Below, in pieces: positions 16,710-25,504 of a DNA stretch of 64,000 nt. The notes under the pieces are model-generated. The model was not told the origin of the DNA. It made no database searches and saw only the letters and a program-made list of their open reading frames with translations. The DNA comes from Heyndrickxia acidicola (GTDB lineage: Bacteria > Bacillota > Bacilli > Bacillales > Bacillaceae_C). The translations under genes and the position numbers were made by a program. The stretch is from the NCBI RefSeq assembly GCF_001636425.1, contig NZ_KV440953.1, forward strand, positions 3,964,001 through 4,028,000, given 5' to 3'. Each line of letters begins with the position of its first letter. Positions within the stretch are counted from its first letter, which is position 1.

Positions 16710-16782
16710 TATATTTTTTTGATAATGTTGTGTCAAATATAAGGGATTACTGTTTTAATAAAACCTCCCATTTAGAACCCAA

Positions 16783-16830
16783 TAATCCTCCAGATTCCCC
16801 AACATTTTTTCTGTAAGAGTGAACTTTAGA
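16783..16830. repeat. Repeat related to 12486-12665
   Basis: CCTCCAGATTCCCC, a T run and CTGTAAGAGTGAA match the motif left of the zinc operon, in the same orientation. Confidence 0.5.
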
Positions 16831-16863
16831 GAATAGTATGATTCAAAACAAAAAAACACTTTT

Positions 16864-17019
16864 CAAAAAATTTTATTGATTGATGCAGGAATAAATACAA
16901 CTGAACAAGTTTTATCAGGTTCAGAAACAGACTTAATGAATGTCCATAATTTAGGAGAAAAGAGATCAAGAGAAATATGGAATAGTGCTTATAATTCTGT
17001 AATTGAATATATGTCGTGA
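16864..17019 (+). pseudogene. Helix-hairpin-helix (RpoA C-terminal-domain-like) remnant
   Basis: A frame without a start reads LLIDAGINTTEQVLSGSETD then LMNVHNLGEKRSREIW and ends at TGA 17017-17019. The spacing AGINT...LxxxxETDLMxVxNLGEKxxxEI is that of the alpha-CTD helix-hairpin-helix fold. No N-terminal part exists, so it is a fragment of some DNA-binding protein. Confidence 0.5.
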
Positions 17020-17028
17020 TAATAGAAA

Positions 17029-17081
17029 AAACCTCATTTAGAATTACTACGGTGAACCGTACCATAAGTAAATGAGGGTTT
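17029..17081. terminator. Hairpin containing the 29-bp repeat
   Basis: AACCTCATTTA and TAAATGAGGGTT bracket the 29-bp repeat copy (17049-17077) and its inner palindrome ACGGT-GA-ACCGT, giving a two-tier stem ending in TTTAG. Confidence 0.6.
17049..17077. repeat. 29-bp repeat copy 2 flanking the zinc locus
   Basis: Identical to 12140-12168, same orientation, 4.9 kb apart. Confidence 0.85.
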
Positions 17082-17119
17082 AGTAAAAGTTTCGGTATAG
17101 GCAGATGTTAAAGTAAGCA

Positions 17120-17153
17120 AAAAGATCACCAAACTAAATTGAGTGATCTTTTG
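17120..17153 (+). terminator. Terminator-like hairpin
   Basis: AAAGATCAC and GTGATCTTTT around a 14-base loop, directly left of a mobile element copy. Confidence 0.65.
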
Positions 17154-17159
17154 GGAAAA

Positions 17160-17321
17160 GGCTGTTTTCGCATAGATTGTTGCTTTTCGCATAAGTGTTA
17201 AACCCGTAATAAGTGAGGCGTCGTGGCATCTTTTCGTCTTTAGTCATTGTGTTTTCAAGTATGGACCCTTTGTATCCTACATTCACTTATACAAATAGCA
17301 ACAAAGTTTACGAAAAGAGCC
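17160..17321 (+). mobile_element. GGCT-family miniature element, copy A (162 bp)
   Basis: Left end GGCTGTTTTCGCATAGATTG, right end CAACAAAGTTTACGAAAAGA then GCC; the ends are inverted repeats of about 24 bp. The inner block GTGGCATCTTTTCGT is shared with copies C and D. Flanks TGGGAAAA and TTGGAGAA agree at 6 of 8 positions, an eroded 8-bp target duplication. It has no coding capacity. Confidence 0.85.
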
Positions 17322-17446
17322 TTGGAGAATGCTCTCCTATTGATTTCCTAAAATCCTATCGTGAAGGAATATTCTTTCCTGTTAAGTTGTTCTTGATCGC
17401 AGCTGTTTGCGTCTGACCTGAACTGGAAATGTAAAGCTTAACTGTG

Positions 17447-18361
17447 TTATGGTTTTATACTTTTAGCTGTTTCCTTTAATCCTTCCTCCAAAGTATATGA
17501 TGGTATCCAATTTAATAATTTTTTAGCTTTACTATTTGCAAGGAAACTATTTGGGATATCTCCTGCCCTAGCAGATTCATAGCTTGGAACGATATTACAT
17601 TTCAAAATATCCCTGCACATATAAGATAACCTATTGATAGACGTGTTAGTTTCGGTTCCAAGATTTATTATTTCATTATCTCCCTTTGTGATGGCCGCCA
17701 CATTGGCTTTGGCTACATCTTTAACAAAAATAAAATCTCTTGTCTGCTCGCCATCTCCATAAATAACTAAAGGTTTGTTTTCTGCTATATTGTTTAAAAA
17801 AATGGACACAATTCCTCCTTCTGCATCTGCTGTTTGCCTTGGTCCATAAACATTTGCATACCGTAAAATGGTAAACGGAAGCTTATTATAATGATTAAAA
17901 AGCCTTATATAGGATTCGCATGTTGATTTGGAAACACCATAGAAGGAAACTGGGGAAGCTGCTGCAGATTCTTTAAGAGGAAGTTGATGGTTTTCTCCAT
18001 AAACTGCTGCAGAAGAAGCAAATATTACTTTCTGAACACCATATTTATCACAATATGATAATAATCGGATTGTACCCATGATATTTTCCATTGCATCTCT
18101 AAAAGGATCACCTAAAGAAATTGAAACCTTTACTTGTGCAGCCAGATGAATAAGAATATCTGGTTGGAATTCGCAAAAAACCTGCTCTACTTCCTTACTG
18201 TTGATATCTAAATTAAAAAAAGCAGCCTTTGTACTTATATTTTCTTTTTTGCCGGTACACAAGTTATCAATCACTAAAACGTCATATCCACTTTCAACTA
18301 ATAGATCCACCGTATGTGATCCAATAAAACCAGCTCCTCCAGTAACCAAAACCTTCAACAA
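17447..18361 (-). CDS. NAD-dependent nucleotide-sugar epimerase (GalE/YtcB-like)
   Basis: A 304-residue extended short-chain dehydrogenase acting on a nucleotide sugar. Seen: Rossmann motif TGGAGFIGSHTVD (about 8-20), SSAAVYGE, catalytic YGVSK, and RYANVYGPRQ; the C-terminal half binds the UDP-sugar. It most resembles UDP-glucose/UDP-GlcNAc 4-epimerases such as B. subtilis YtcB. The TTG start at 18361 has GGAG upstream. It is last in a minus-strand run GT2 > CgeB-like > kinase-like > epimerase with gaps of 24-68 bases, so it should feed the sugar used by those transferases. The exact substrate is unknown. Confidence 0.82.
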   Translation of the reverse strand: MLKVLVTGGAGFIGSHTVDLLVESGYDVLVIDNLCTGKKENISTKAAFFNLDINSKEVEQVFCEFQPDILIHLAAQVKVSISLGDPFRDAMENIMGTIRLLSYCDKYGVQKVIFASSAAVYGENHQLPLKESAAASPVSFYGVSKSTCESYIRLFNHYNKLPFTILRYANVYGPRQTADAEGGIVSIFLNNIAENKPLVIYGDGEQTRDFIFVKDVAKANVAAITKGDNEIINLGTETNTSINRLSYMCRDILKCNIVPSYESARAGDIPNSFLANSKAKKLLNWIPSYTLEEGLKETAKSIKP

Positions 18362-18429
18362 GAACCAACTCCTTTTATTTATAGTAAGGATAAACGAACC
18401 GACAGATGTCCTGATTTTTACAAGTGAGG

Positions 18430-19494
18430 TTATTTTTTTGGAGGGGGTGTATCGGCCATATCAACTAGTGCAGACAAATCATTTACATGCTGTGATATCC
18501 ATTCAATACCTGGATCTCCCTTAGTTCCTTCTCTTTTTAGCCACCAACTCAGCAAATAACATTTGTAGTAAATTCTTGTATAAATATAACTATTATAGAA
18601 CTTATTCCAGTTGATTTTATTTTTGCTTTTTGAATTCCAACCATTTAAATATGATTTTAGAGCCAATTTTGAAAGTTGCTCCGGAGGGACGTGAATATCT
18701 TTTTCACCAATGTACTCCATTAGCTGACACATCGGTGTTATTTTCATGTTTTCAAAATCAAAAAATACAGTGCCATTATTGGAATTTCTAATTAACATAT
18801 TAAATTTAGAAACATCACCAGGATGGATTGTCAGGGGCATATAATAAATAGTGTTGACAATATGGTCAATCCAACCGTTTTGAAGTCTTTCTAAAAATAA
18901 GAGCAATTTTTCTCCGCCAATGTTTTTTATAGTGTCTTCTTTTATTTTCCGAAATTCCCCTAATTCTATGAGGTTATCGCAGATTGTTTGCTTTTCAAAT
19001 AAATTATTGACAAGTCCCTTTGCTTCATTCATACCATAACGACTTTTTTCCCTTAAAAGTCCTTTGATTTTACCATTACGAAATCTCAAAATTGGGTTTT
19101 CAAAGCAGGCAGCAAAAAAGCCTAAATTGCGGAAAACCTTTTTTACAATATGATGATTAGATAAATCAGGGTTTTCTCCGTTAATCCATTCTAATATCAT
19201 AATATATCTTTCAGGGTTAAATTGATAAGAAGTAAGTTGGGGTATAAATTTGCGTACCGGTTTTGATAAAGCATCATAAAATAATATTTCTTTAATAAAT
19301 GAAGGAGTCGTACCGTATTTAATAAAAACTTCCTTTATAGCTGCTTCCGAGTTTTCTCTCCACTTAATGTGTTCAATTTTTTTAGTGCTGCTATTTTTTA
19401 GAATTAAATCCCGGTCAATTATTTCTATATGTTTTAAGCCAAGAAGACTAGCAATCTCAGAAGAAGTAATATCTTCAATTGGATGGGAACTCAA
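18430..19494 (-). CDS. Kinase-like (aminoglycoside phosphotransferase fold) protein of a glycan cluster
   Basis: A 354-residue soluble protein. Near residue 220 it has TIHPGDVSKFNMLI and near 240 VFFDFENM, matching the catalytic loop (HxDxxxxN) and metal-binding DFx motif of APH/CotS-type kinases, although the loop reads HPGDVSKFN rather than the common HGDLHxGN. LEWINGENP around residue 105 fits the kinase hinge. TTG start, AAGGAGGAAA upstream. Spore proteins CotS and CotI of B. subtilis have this fold and also sit with glycosyltransferases, so a role in spore or surface glycan assembly is inferred. It could phosphorylate a sugar or be a non-catalytic relative. Confidence 0.6.
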   Translation of the reverse strand: MSSHPIEDITSSEIASLLGLKHIEIIDRDLILKNSSTKKIEHIKWRENSEAAIKEVFIKYGTTPSFIKEILFYDALSKPVRKFIPQLTSYQFNPERYIMILEWINGENPDLSNHHIVKKVFRNLGFFAACFENPILRFRNGKIKGLLREKSRYGMNEAKGLVNNLFEKQTICDNLIELGEFRKIKEDTIKNIGGEKLLLFLERLQNGWIDHIVNTIYYMPLTIHPGDVSKFNMLIRNSNNGTVFFDFENMKITPMCQLMEYIGEKDIHVPPEQLSKLALKSYLNGWNSKSKNKINWNKFYNSYIYTRIYYKCYLLSWWLKREGTKGDPGIEWISQHVNDLSALVDMADTPPPKK

Positions 19495-19518
19495 TTAATT
19501 TCCTCCTTGTTAAGGACT

Positions 19519-20454
19519 CTAATTTTCTTTTTCTATAAGATCACTTACCATATTTACAAATTGTCGAGCTCGTTGAGCAGTAGAGTGCTGTTCTTGTATA
19601 AATCGATAACCTTCTAAAGCAATAGCTTCCCTTTCTTCATTATGGTGCAGGTAATACTCAGCCTTCTCTAGGAAGTCGTTTTCGGTTATGGAAATGAAGT
19701 GCTTACCTGGAATGAATCCTAAATCTAATATTTCTGGTGAGGCGGGGGCTAACATTAAAGTCCTGCAGGCAAGGACTTCAAAGTATTTCATTACCGTGTA
19801 GTTATAAATTGAATTACATGTAAAAAAGATCTTGGCCTTATTAATTTCTTGAGCATATCTTTGGCCAGCAAAAGTAGTATCTTTCTCATGGTCTTCTACA
19901 TTACGGTATCCTGGATGCTCATGATAAACAAATCCAGGTTTGTTTTGCATTGCCTCAAGGATTTTGTATCTCAAGGAATAAATGGTAGGATGTACTGCAC
20001 CCATTAAAAGGTAATCAATTTCTTTATTCATTCCGTAATCTTTAAATATATGTGTATTGGCATGATGCGGCAGCCATCTCATTTTGCTTGAAAACTCCGG
20101 GTACCATTCCTCAAAACTGTCTCGATAGTAGGTGAAAATTGCTTTTACATTTAATGATCGCAGTTCTTCTTTGCGTTGTTCTATATGGTAATGGATATCA
20201 TGCAAGTTTACAGCAAAGGGGATTTCCAATGTATCAACTCCGGAAAGTTTGGGGGAATTGGTTTCGCCATATTCATTGATAAAAATAAAATCGGGGCGTG
20301 CTGGGAGAGTATTAATGATATCATTTATATTGCCCGGTTCATGCCAAACCGTTAAATCTGTTAGTTTAGCCACTTCACTTAATAAATAATGAAACTCAGG
20401 GGAGACATATTTGCTGAAGTCACCAGTTATGACAAGAAGTTTTAATTTTTCCAA
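19519..20454 (-). CDS. CgeB-like glycosyltransferase
   Basis: A 311-residue protein with a C-terminal glycosyl-transferase 1_2 module: KIFFTCNSIYNYTVMKYFEV, ACRTLMLAPASPEILDLGF, PGKHFISITENDFLEKAEYY, and the final LEGYRFIQEQHSTAQRARQF, all typical of the CgeB family. CgeB of B. subtilis acts late in sporulation on the spore surface. TTG start with AGGAGGATAAA upstream. It is second in the minus-strand run. The donor and acceptor sugars are unknown. Confidence 0.75.
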   Translation of the reverse strand: MEKLKLLVITGDFSKYVSPEFHYLLSEVAKLTDLTVWHEPGNINDIINTLPARPDFIFINEYGETNSPKLSGVDTLEIPFAVNLHDIHYHIEQRKEELRSLNVKAIFTYYRDSFEEWYPEFSSKMRWLPHHANTHIFKDYGMNKEIDYLLMGAVHPTIYSLRYKILEAMQNKPGFVYHEHPGYRNVEDHEKDTTFAGQRYAQEINKAKIFFTCNSIYNYTVMKYFEVLACRTLMLAPASPEILDLGFIPGKHFISITENDFLEKAEYYLHHNEEREAIALEGYRFIQEQHSTAQRARQFVNMVSDLIEKEN

Positions 20455-20504
20455 TAAAATTTATCCTCCTTTTTATTCACTAACGTTAATTTAGCTCATA
20501 TTGT

Positions 20505-21212
20505 TTAAACTTTATAACACTCGCCGCATAGGTCGGTGTTTCTTTCTTCAATTAAATTCCGCATTGCCTCTGGATTCCCATTTGCGCTCAGATATCGAAG
20601 AAAAAGTTGATAAATAGCATCTTTATCCTCCAACCCCTCATATCCACTAAATGGTGGGTGCCATAAATGAAAAATTTCATGTTCTAGCCTTATATATCGA
20701 CCACACAAAGTATTTAAAGAGTGTGCAAATGCATCATCCTCTCCTCCCCAGCCACAAAACCTTTCATCAAATCCGCCTACCTTCTCGAAATTCAATCTTG
20801 GAACTATGTTCAATCCACCTTGAAATCCACATGTAATCCCACATTCCAGATTCATTTTGATTGGAAACTCCGGTTCTGTTTTATAAAGGTCATTAGAACT
20901 GTTTTCGCTAATCCTTTTAATGGTGTTATAAGGAATGACCCATGGATATCGATCCAGTAGGTTAATGGATTCTTCAATAATTTTTGGATCATACAAGATA
21001 TCGGAATCAGCAATGACAAAAATATTTCCTGTTGCTTTTGTTGCTGCATCATTTATGGCTTGTGACCTGGAAAAAATCCTATATTTGCAGCTGCCTATAC
21101 ACAATTCAGCCTCCGGCATGAGCGCTTTGTAATACTTTTTCACCCATTTAAACGCTTGATCCCGTGGCCCGTTATCTGGTCTGTAGGGAATAAGGATTGA
21201 AACACTCTCCAA
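20505..21212 (-). CDS. Family 2 / galactosyltransferase-C glycosyltransferase
   Basis: A 235-residue GT-A fold enzyme: VSILIPYRPDNGPRD, a donor-site DxD equivalent IADSDILYDP, and the C-terminal acid-base region GGFDERFCGWGGEDDAFAHSL typical of the glyco_transf_7C module. The frame is open to an ATG at 21251, but TTG 21212 is chosen because AGGAGGTTATTAAAG sits before it. First gene of the minus-strand cluster and divergent from the GT-D-like gene. Upstream at 21274-21282 (read on minus) CATAATTTA fits a sigma-K -10, but no good -35 AC is spaced correctly. Confidence 0.78.
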   Translation of the reverse strand: MESVSILIPYRPDNGPRDQAFKWVKKYYKALMPEAELCIGSCKYRIFSRSQAINDAATKATGNIFVIADSDILYDPKIIEESINLLDRYPWVIPYNTIKRISENSSNDLYKTEPEFPIKMNLECGITCGFQGGLNIVPRLNFEKVGGFDERFCGWGGEDDAFAHSLNTLCGRYIRLEHEIFHLWHPPFSGYEGLEDKDAIYQLFLRYLSANGNPEAMRNLIEERNTDLCGECYKV

Positions 21213-21464
21213 CTTTAATAACCTCCTATAAGATTCAAAGCAAAAAGCCATGTTTTTAAATCGCAGTTTGTAATAAATTATGCGGACAATTTCACGTTGC
21301 TTAGGTAAAGACGAATTTAATTACAAAGTCTTGCACAAATTTACCCTCTCCCCATGATTTGACCCATTTTATTAAAAATAAGGATACTTTGTTCACAACC
21401 TTTATGAATGAACATATTTTATTACGAATAAGCATCTAATTTAATAATGAAAGGACCAGACTGA

Positions 21465-22244
21465 ATGGATACACAACCATTAACCAGTGCTCAATTAATG
21501 GACAGAATTTTAGAGTCATTGAATCAAAAGCTTCCGTGTTCAATCATATCAGTTGGACAAACAGAAGCAGTTTTTATGGGACAAGATAGGTTTGCTGGCG
21601 ATCCTGTATTGCAAAATTTCCAATTTCATCTTCAGAGGGAAGCAGAAATTGCTAATAGTGGATTTAAGGAAGGATTTTATCATAGGGGAATTAGATTTCC
21701 TAACCCACAAGCACAGCAGCAAGTCCTCGAGGCAGTAAAAGCGGCGGATTTTATTGGTTATAATACTTTAGAAGTAAATGCAAAAACAATTACCGAGAGA
21801 GTATTCTCACTTTACGATATAGAGCCAAAAAGGGTCTTTGAAGCAAATATTCGAAGGGTATTTATGAAATCGCACGAAGAAAAGTTCAAACAAATTTTAA
21901 AAGATAGAAAGGTGTTATTGATTGGTTCACTGGCATCACAAGCCATGACTTCATTAAAAGCAAGATACTCAGAAGAATTAGGCTGTGAAATTGTAGGAGC
22001 TATCCCAATTTATGAATATGAAGATATTCCTAATGTTAAGCAAGAACTCAGTCATTTCACCTTTGACATATGTTTTCTTTCAGCAGGTATAAATGCAGTT
22101 ATTCTTGCTCCATATATAGCTCAAAATTTTGGGAAAGTAGCTTTTGACATCGGCTCAGGGATGAAGACATTTATTACTAATGAAGTTGTAACCGATTCTT
22201 TTATTGATGAAGTGATTGGTCTAGATAATCTAATGAACATGTAA
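21465..22244 (+). CDS. GT-D-fold-like putative glycosyltransferase
   Basis: A 259-residue soluble protein starting with a short helix region, then LPCSIISVGQTEAVFMGQD, where GT-D enzymes carry their DxE/GDGE site. Later VLLIGSLASQAMTSLKARY and CFLSAGINAVILAPYIAQ form a Rossmann-like half, and GKVAFDIGSGMKTFI closes it. Proteins of this shape in Bacillus are annotated as GT-D fold domain glycosyltransferases. The usual acidic site is replaced by GQTE, so activity is uncertain. Start ATG 21465, with AAAGGACC upstream. It probably pairs with the GT2 gene 40 bases downstream. Confidence 0.55.
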   Translation: MDTQPLTSAQLMDRILESLNQKLPCSIISVGQTEAVFMGQDRFAGDPVLQNFQFHLQREAEIANSGFKEGFYHRGIRFPNPQAQQQVLEAVKAADFIGYNTLEVNAKTITERVFSLYDIEPKRVFEANIRRVFMKSHEEKFKQILKDRKVLLIGSLASQAMTSLKARYSEELGCEIVGAIPIYEYEDIPNVKQELSHFTFDICFLSAGINAVILAPYIAQNFGKVAFDIGSGMKTFITNEVVTDSFIDEVIGLDNLMNM

Positions 22245-22283
22245 ATTTGCTTACAATGAAGAAGTTATTTAAGGAGAAAAAAA

Positions 22284-23042
22284 ATGAAAATTTGTTTTAT
22301 GATAACCACCACGAATACAAGGGAAGAATCCCTTTCATGGATTGTGGAACATTTAATAAAGTACATCAATATCCCTTTTGCAATCTATATATATAACGAT
22401 GGTGCTCCTCCTCTTAAAGACATTGTATCTTCTTTGCTGAATAAATATGGAAGGGATGATATTTATTTTGCAGTGCTAAATGACAGCAGGGAAATAAGTT
22501 TAGAAAAAATAGGGTGTGGGGGGGGACGCTTTCATTTATTTGAAAGGGTAAAATTGAACTATGAAATTGTCGTATCTTTAGATGATGATATGCAAATAAC
22601 TGAGGGATGGTATGAAAAGATAATTGAAGCAATTAATGCCTTTCCAAATCACTCTTTTTTTTCGTGTGTAGTTAAAGGACCTAACGAAGTTGTTCAAAGG
22701 GCAGGATCAGGAATGCTTATACAGGATGGCATCCTTTACAGATTTGAACATACTTTTATTAATGAAAAATACCATGTAGCTGAGTGGGGTCCCTTCGGCT
22801 GCTTGATTCTTTGTCGAAGGGCATTGCAGCCTGATGTCAAGGTGCCAGGCTTATATGTTCGGGAAGATGATGCCTTTTATTTAGAAATGAAAAAATTAGG
22901 TATTAATGAGACCGTTATTGTCAACGATGCTGTGGCTATTCACCGGGCAATCCCTACCTATGAATCTAACCTTCGAATACCTGAGAAAATGAAAGAAGCT
23001 GAACAATATTTTTTAAACAAATATGGTTTAATACTACATTAA
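22284..23042 (+). CDS. Family 2 glycosyltransferase
   Basis: A 252-residue GT-A enzyme: MKICFMITTTNTREESLSW, IYIYNDGAPP, the donor-metal motif VSLDDDMQITEGW (DDD), and the acceptor-side VREDDAFYLEMKKLG. AAGGAG precedes ATG. It follows the GT-D-like gene and probably shares its transcript; together with the divergent cluster it makes five sugar-handling genes within 6 kb. The sugar is unknown. Confidence 0.8.
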   Translation: MKICFMITTTNTREESLSWIVEHLIKYINIPFAIYIYNDGAPPLKDIVSSLLNKYGRDDIYFAVLNDSREISLEKIGCGGGRFHLFERVKLNYEIVVSLDDDMQITEGWYEKIIEAINAFPNHSFFSCVVKGPNEVVQRAGSGMLIQDGILYRFEHTFINEKYHVAEWGPFGCLILCRRALQPDVKVPGLYVREDDAFYLEMKKLGINETVIVNDAVAIHRAIPTYESNLRIPEKMKEAEQYFLNKYGLILH

Positions 23043-23301
23043 AGCTATAGTGATTTGTCCTTTGGGGAAATATGGTAATAAATTCAAATGGTTATAGTTA
23101 ATGATGATCTTGCGACAACCATTAGCAAATCAACAGCAAAAATAAAAACCTCTTGCATTTGAAAGGTGTCAGGTTGCAGACAAAGGGTATTTCGAATGTC
23201 CCTATCCGGATACCTTTTTCTATTTTGAAGGACATTTTTTTCCGTTAAAAAGATGTTTAGAAGTTGTAAGTTTTAGACGATTGGAAAAACAGATTTTGTT
23301 A

Positions 23302-23457
23302 GGCTGTTTTCGCATGAATTGTTGCTTTACGTACAAGGCATCATTCCTTATGTTGTGTGCCTTCGTATTTCGTTAGCTATTCACATCATTTAATACTAAA
23401 TCTTTGTTTTAAATCATTTTTTTGTGTCAATTAGCAACAAAGTTTACGAAAAGAGCC
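23302..23457 (+). mobile_element. GGCT-family miniature element, copy B (156 bp)
   Basis: GGCTGTTTTCGCATGAATTG at the left, CAACAAAGTTTACGAAAAGA then GCC at the right. The 8-bp flanks TTTTGTTA and TTTTTTTA agree at 7 of 8. The inner block differs from copies A, C and D. The rest of 23043-23580 shows nothing else. Confidence 0.85.
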
Positions 23458-23580
23458 TTTTTTTATTATAGCGGCATCATTTAGGGCTGTTGGTTGTGAG
23501 CAGCCTTTTCATGTTTCACTAAACCGGGATGAGTGAAGAGAATTCCTTACTAATATTTGATCATCCTAAAAGGAGGATGG

Positions 23581-24374
23581 ATGATCTTGATTAAGCGGAT
23601 TTTTTTACTACTGATATTTATTGGTCTATATTTATCAACTTCGGTTAGTGCCAGTTCTCCACTTAAAGCTGCATTTATCCGTGACCATCAGTTATGGCTA
23701 AAAGATGGAGATAAAGAAGTTCAACTAACAAAGAACCGTTATGTGTATTCTCAAAAATGGTCTTATGACGGTCATTTTATAGGCTATATCGATGGGGATA
23801 AGCTTGGGGGAAAATCGGATTTATTCATTTATGACACAAAGGAAAAAGTAAGCTATCAGCCTTATGTAAGGGTGGTGACATCAGATTTTAAATGGTCACC
23901 CACAATGATCAAGGAATATTAAATGTCACGAAAATAAAGGATGGCCGCCCACAAGGTTTTCAAAATGTAGCAGTAGGTGTTAGTGGTTTTGAATGGTTCC
24001 CTGATGGACAAGACTTTATCGTTTCCTCACAATCCTGTATACGCCCTACTGGATGGGGACCAGTACCGCTATATAGAATTCCAGTTAACGCAAATGGCAG
24101 TAAAGATAAAGCTAAACCTTTTTATACCGTCAAAACAGATAAAAAAGATTTGTTTGCTATTGATGCTGATTACTTTAAGTGGAGTTTTGATGGTAAGTGG
24201 ATTAGTTTTTTAGCTGTCCCTACAGCCTCTTGGTCAGCAGATAGCAATACATTATGTGTCATATCATCACAAGGAAAACAATTTAGGGACAGCGTTATGA
24301 CAAGCGCGCTTTCAGTCTTTATTGAGCTGTTAAAACAAGACTCCGAGCCTTTAACTGCTCCCGAAAGAGAATGA
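23581..24374 (+). pseudogene. Frameshifted secreted TolB/WD40-like beta-propeller protein
   Basis: ATG 23581 with AAGGAGGAT opens an exported protein (signal LLLIFIGLYLSTSVSAS) with propeller-like blades: LWLKDGDKEVQLTKN, KWSYDGHFIGYIDGD, LFIYDTKEK, FKWSP. The frame stops at 23920, while from about 23898 another frame continues DQGILNVTKIKDG, FEWFPDGQDFIVSS, LYRIPVNANG, YFKWSFDGKWISFLA, SWSADSNTLCVISSQGKQF. One base is lost near 23900. The tail after 24290 no longer looks like the family and ends early, so a second deletion is likely. Function unknown; such proteins often bind the cell envelope. Confidence 0.75.
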
Positions 24375-24427
24375 CGCATTTGATAGGCTACTGAAAAGAG
24401 TCTGGATAAGATGGAAATCAACACAAT

Positions 24428-24454
24428 AAAACCCTGCCGTGTGGCAGGGTTTTT
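24428..24454 (+). terminator. Rho-independent terminator
   Basis: AAACCCTGCC GTGT GGCAGGGTTT then TT; follows the broken propeller gene. Confidence 0.85.
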
Positions 24455-24457
24455 GTT

Positions 24458-25050
24458 TTTAGTCGCCGGGACTAAAAACGGCATCATTCTCTTGTTTCCA
24501 TTGGTTGTTGTTCATAAAAGCAACATCTTCTTTGAGTCATGGGAACGGTTCATACTTATGAGCTTACAGGTATTCCGTATTTAGTCGCCGGGACTAAATA
24601 CAGCATCATTCTCTTGTTTCCATTGGTTGTTGTTCATAAAAGAAAACATCTCCTTTGGGTTATGAGAATGGTTTATATTTATTAGTTACAGGTATTCCAT
24701 TCTTAGTCACCAGGACTAAAAACCGCATCATTCTCTTGTTTCCATTGGTTGTTGTTCATAAAAGAAAACATCTCCTTTGGGTCATGAGAATAGCTTATAA
24801 CCTATGAATCTACAGTATTTTCGGATATAAATCGCCGGGACTAAAAACGGCATCATTCTCTTGTTTCCATTGGTTGTTGTGCATAAAAGCAACATCTCCT
24901 TTTGGGTCATGAGAATGGCTTACACTATTAATTTGCAGGTACTCCACGTTTAGTCGCCGGGACTAAAAACGGCATCATTCTCTTGTTTCCATTGGTTGTT
25001 CCTCATAAAAGCAACATCTCCTTTGGTGTGAAGAATGACTTACATTATCT
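24458..25050. repeat. Five tandem copies of a 122-bp unit with internal stems
   Basis: Units begin near 24461, 24583, 24705, 24830 and 24952 (spacings 122, 122, 125, 122). Each opens with TTAGTC-GCCGG-GACTAA, a 6-bp stem. A longer-range pair follows, CATTCTC and GAGAATG, enclosing TTCCATTGGTTGTTGTTCAT and AACATCTCCTTTGGGT. Changes between copies mostly leave the stems intact. No ORF runs through it. Confidence 0.88.
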
Positions 25051-25184
25051 GTTTTCCCGCATGATTCCCTATTAAACATTTTTAAGTGTTTTTTACGAGA
25101 AATCCCAAAAAACTTTATTAGATTTTTATATTGTGGGGGAATAGTGATGGATTGACCCTGCATTTGTGTTGGGAATTTAGCATT

Positions 25185-25345
25185 GGCTGTTTTCACTTAG
25201 ATTGTTGTTTTTCGTAAAAGTGTTAAATTCGTGTGAAGTGAGTCTTCGTGGCATCTTTTCGTAAGCAATTCACAGATTTACTACAGAGCCTGTGAATTTC
25301 ATTATTTATTTGTGTTAAATAGCTACAAAGTTTACGAAAAGAGCC
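25185..25345 (+). mobile_element. GGCT-family miniature element, copy C (161 bp)
   Basis: Left GGCTGTTTTCACTTAGATTG, right CTACAAAGTTTACGAAAAGA then GCC, inner GTGGCATCTTTTCGT. Flanks TTAGCATT and TTTACATT agree at 6 of 8. Confidence 0.82.
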
Positions 25346-25504
25346 TTTACATTTCAATATCATCCGCTATATTTCTCCTATCCGAAATTGCTTCCCATAC
25401 GTGAAAAACTTTAGTAGCGGTCAGTGATAGAAGGATTGATAGGTTTTAAATTTTTATCATATGTGGAGAGATGTGAAAGGATATTTAAAACCTATCTTTA
25501 TGTT

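Noticed and set aside
17213-17416. 67-residue ORF
   Set aside because: Runs mostly through miniature element A; no ribosome site or homology.
24458-25050. 122-bp repeats as a CRISPR array
   Set aside because: The whole unit is repeated with no unique spacers.
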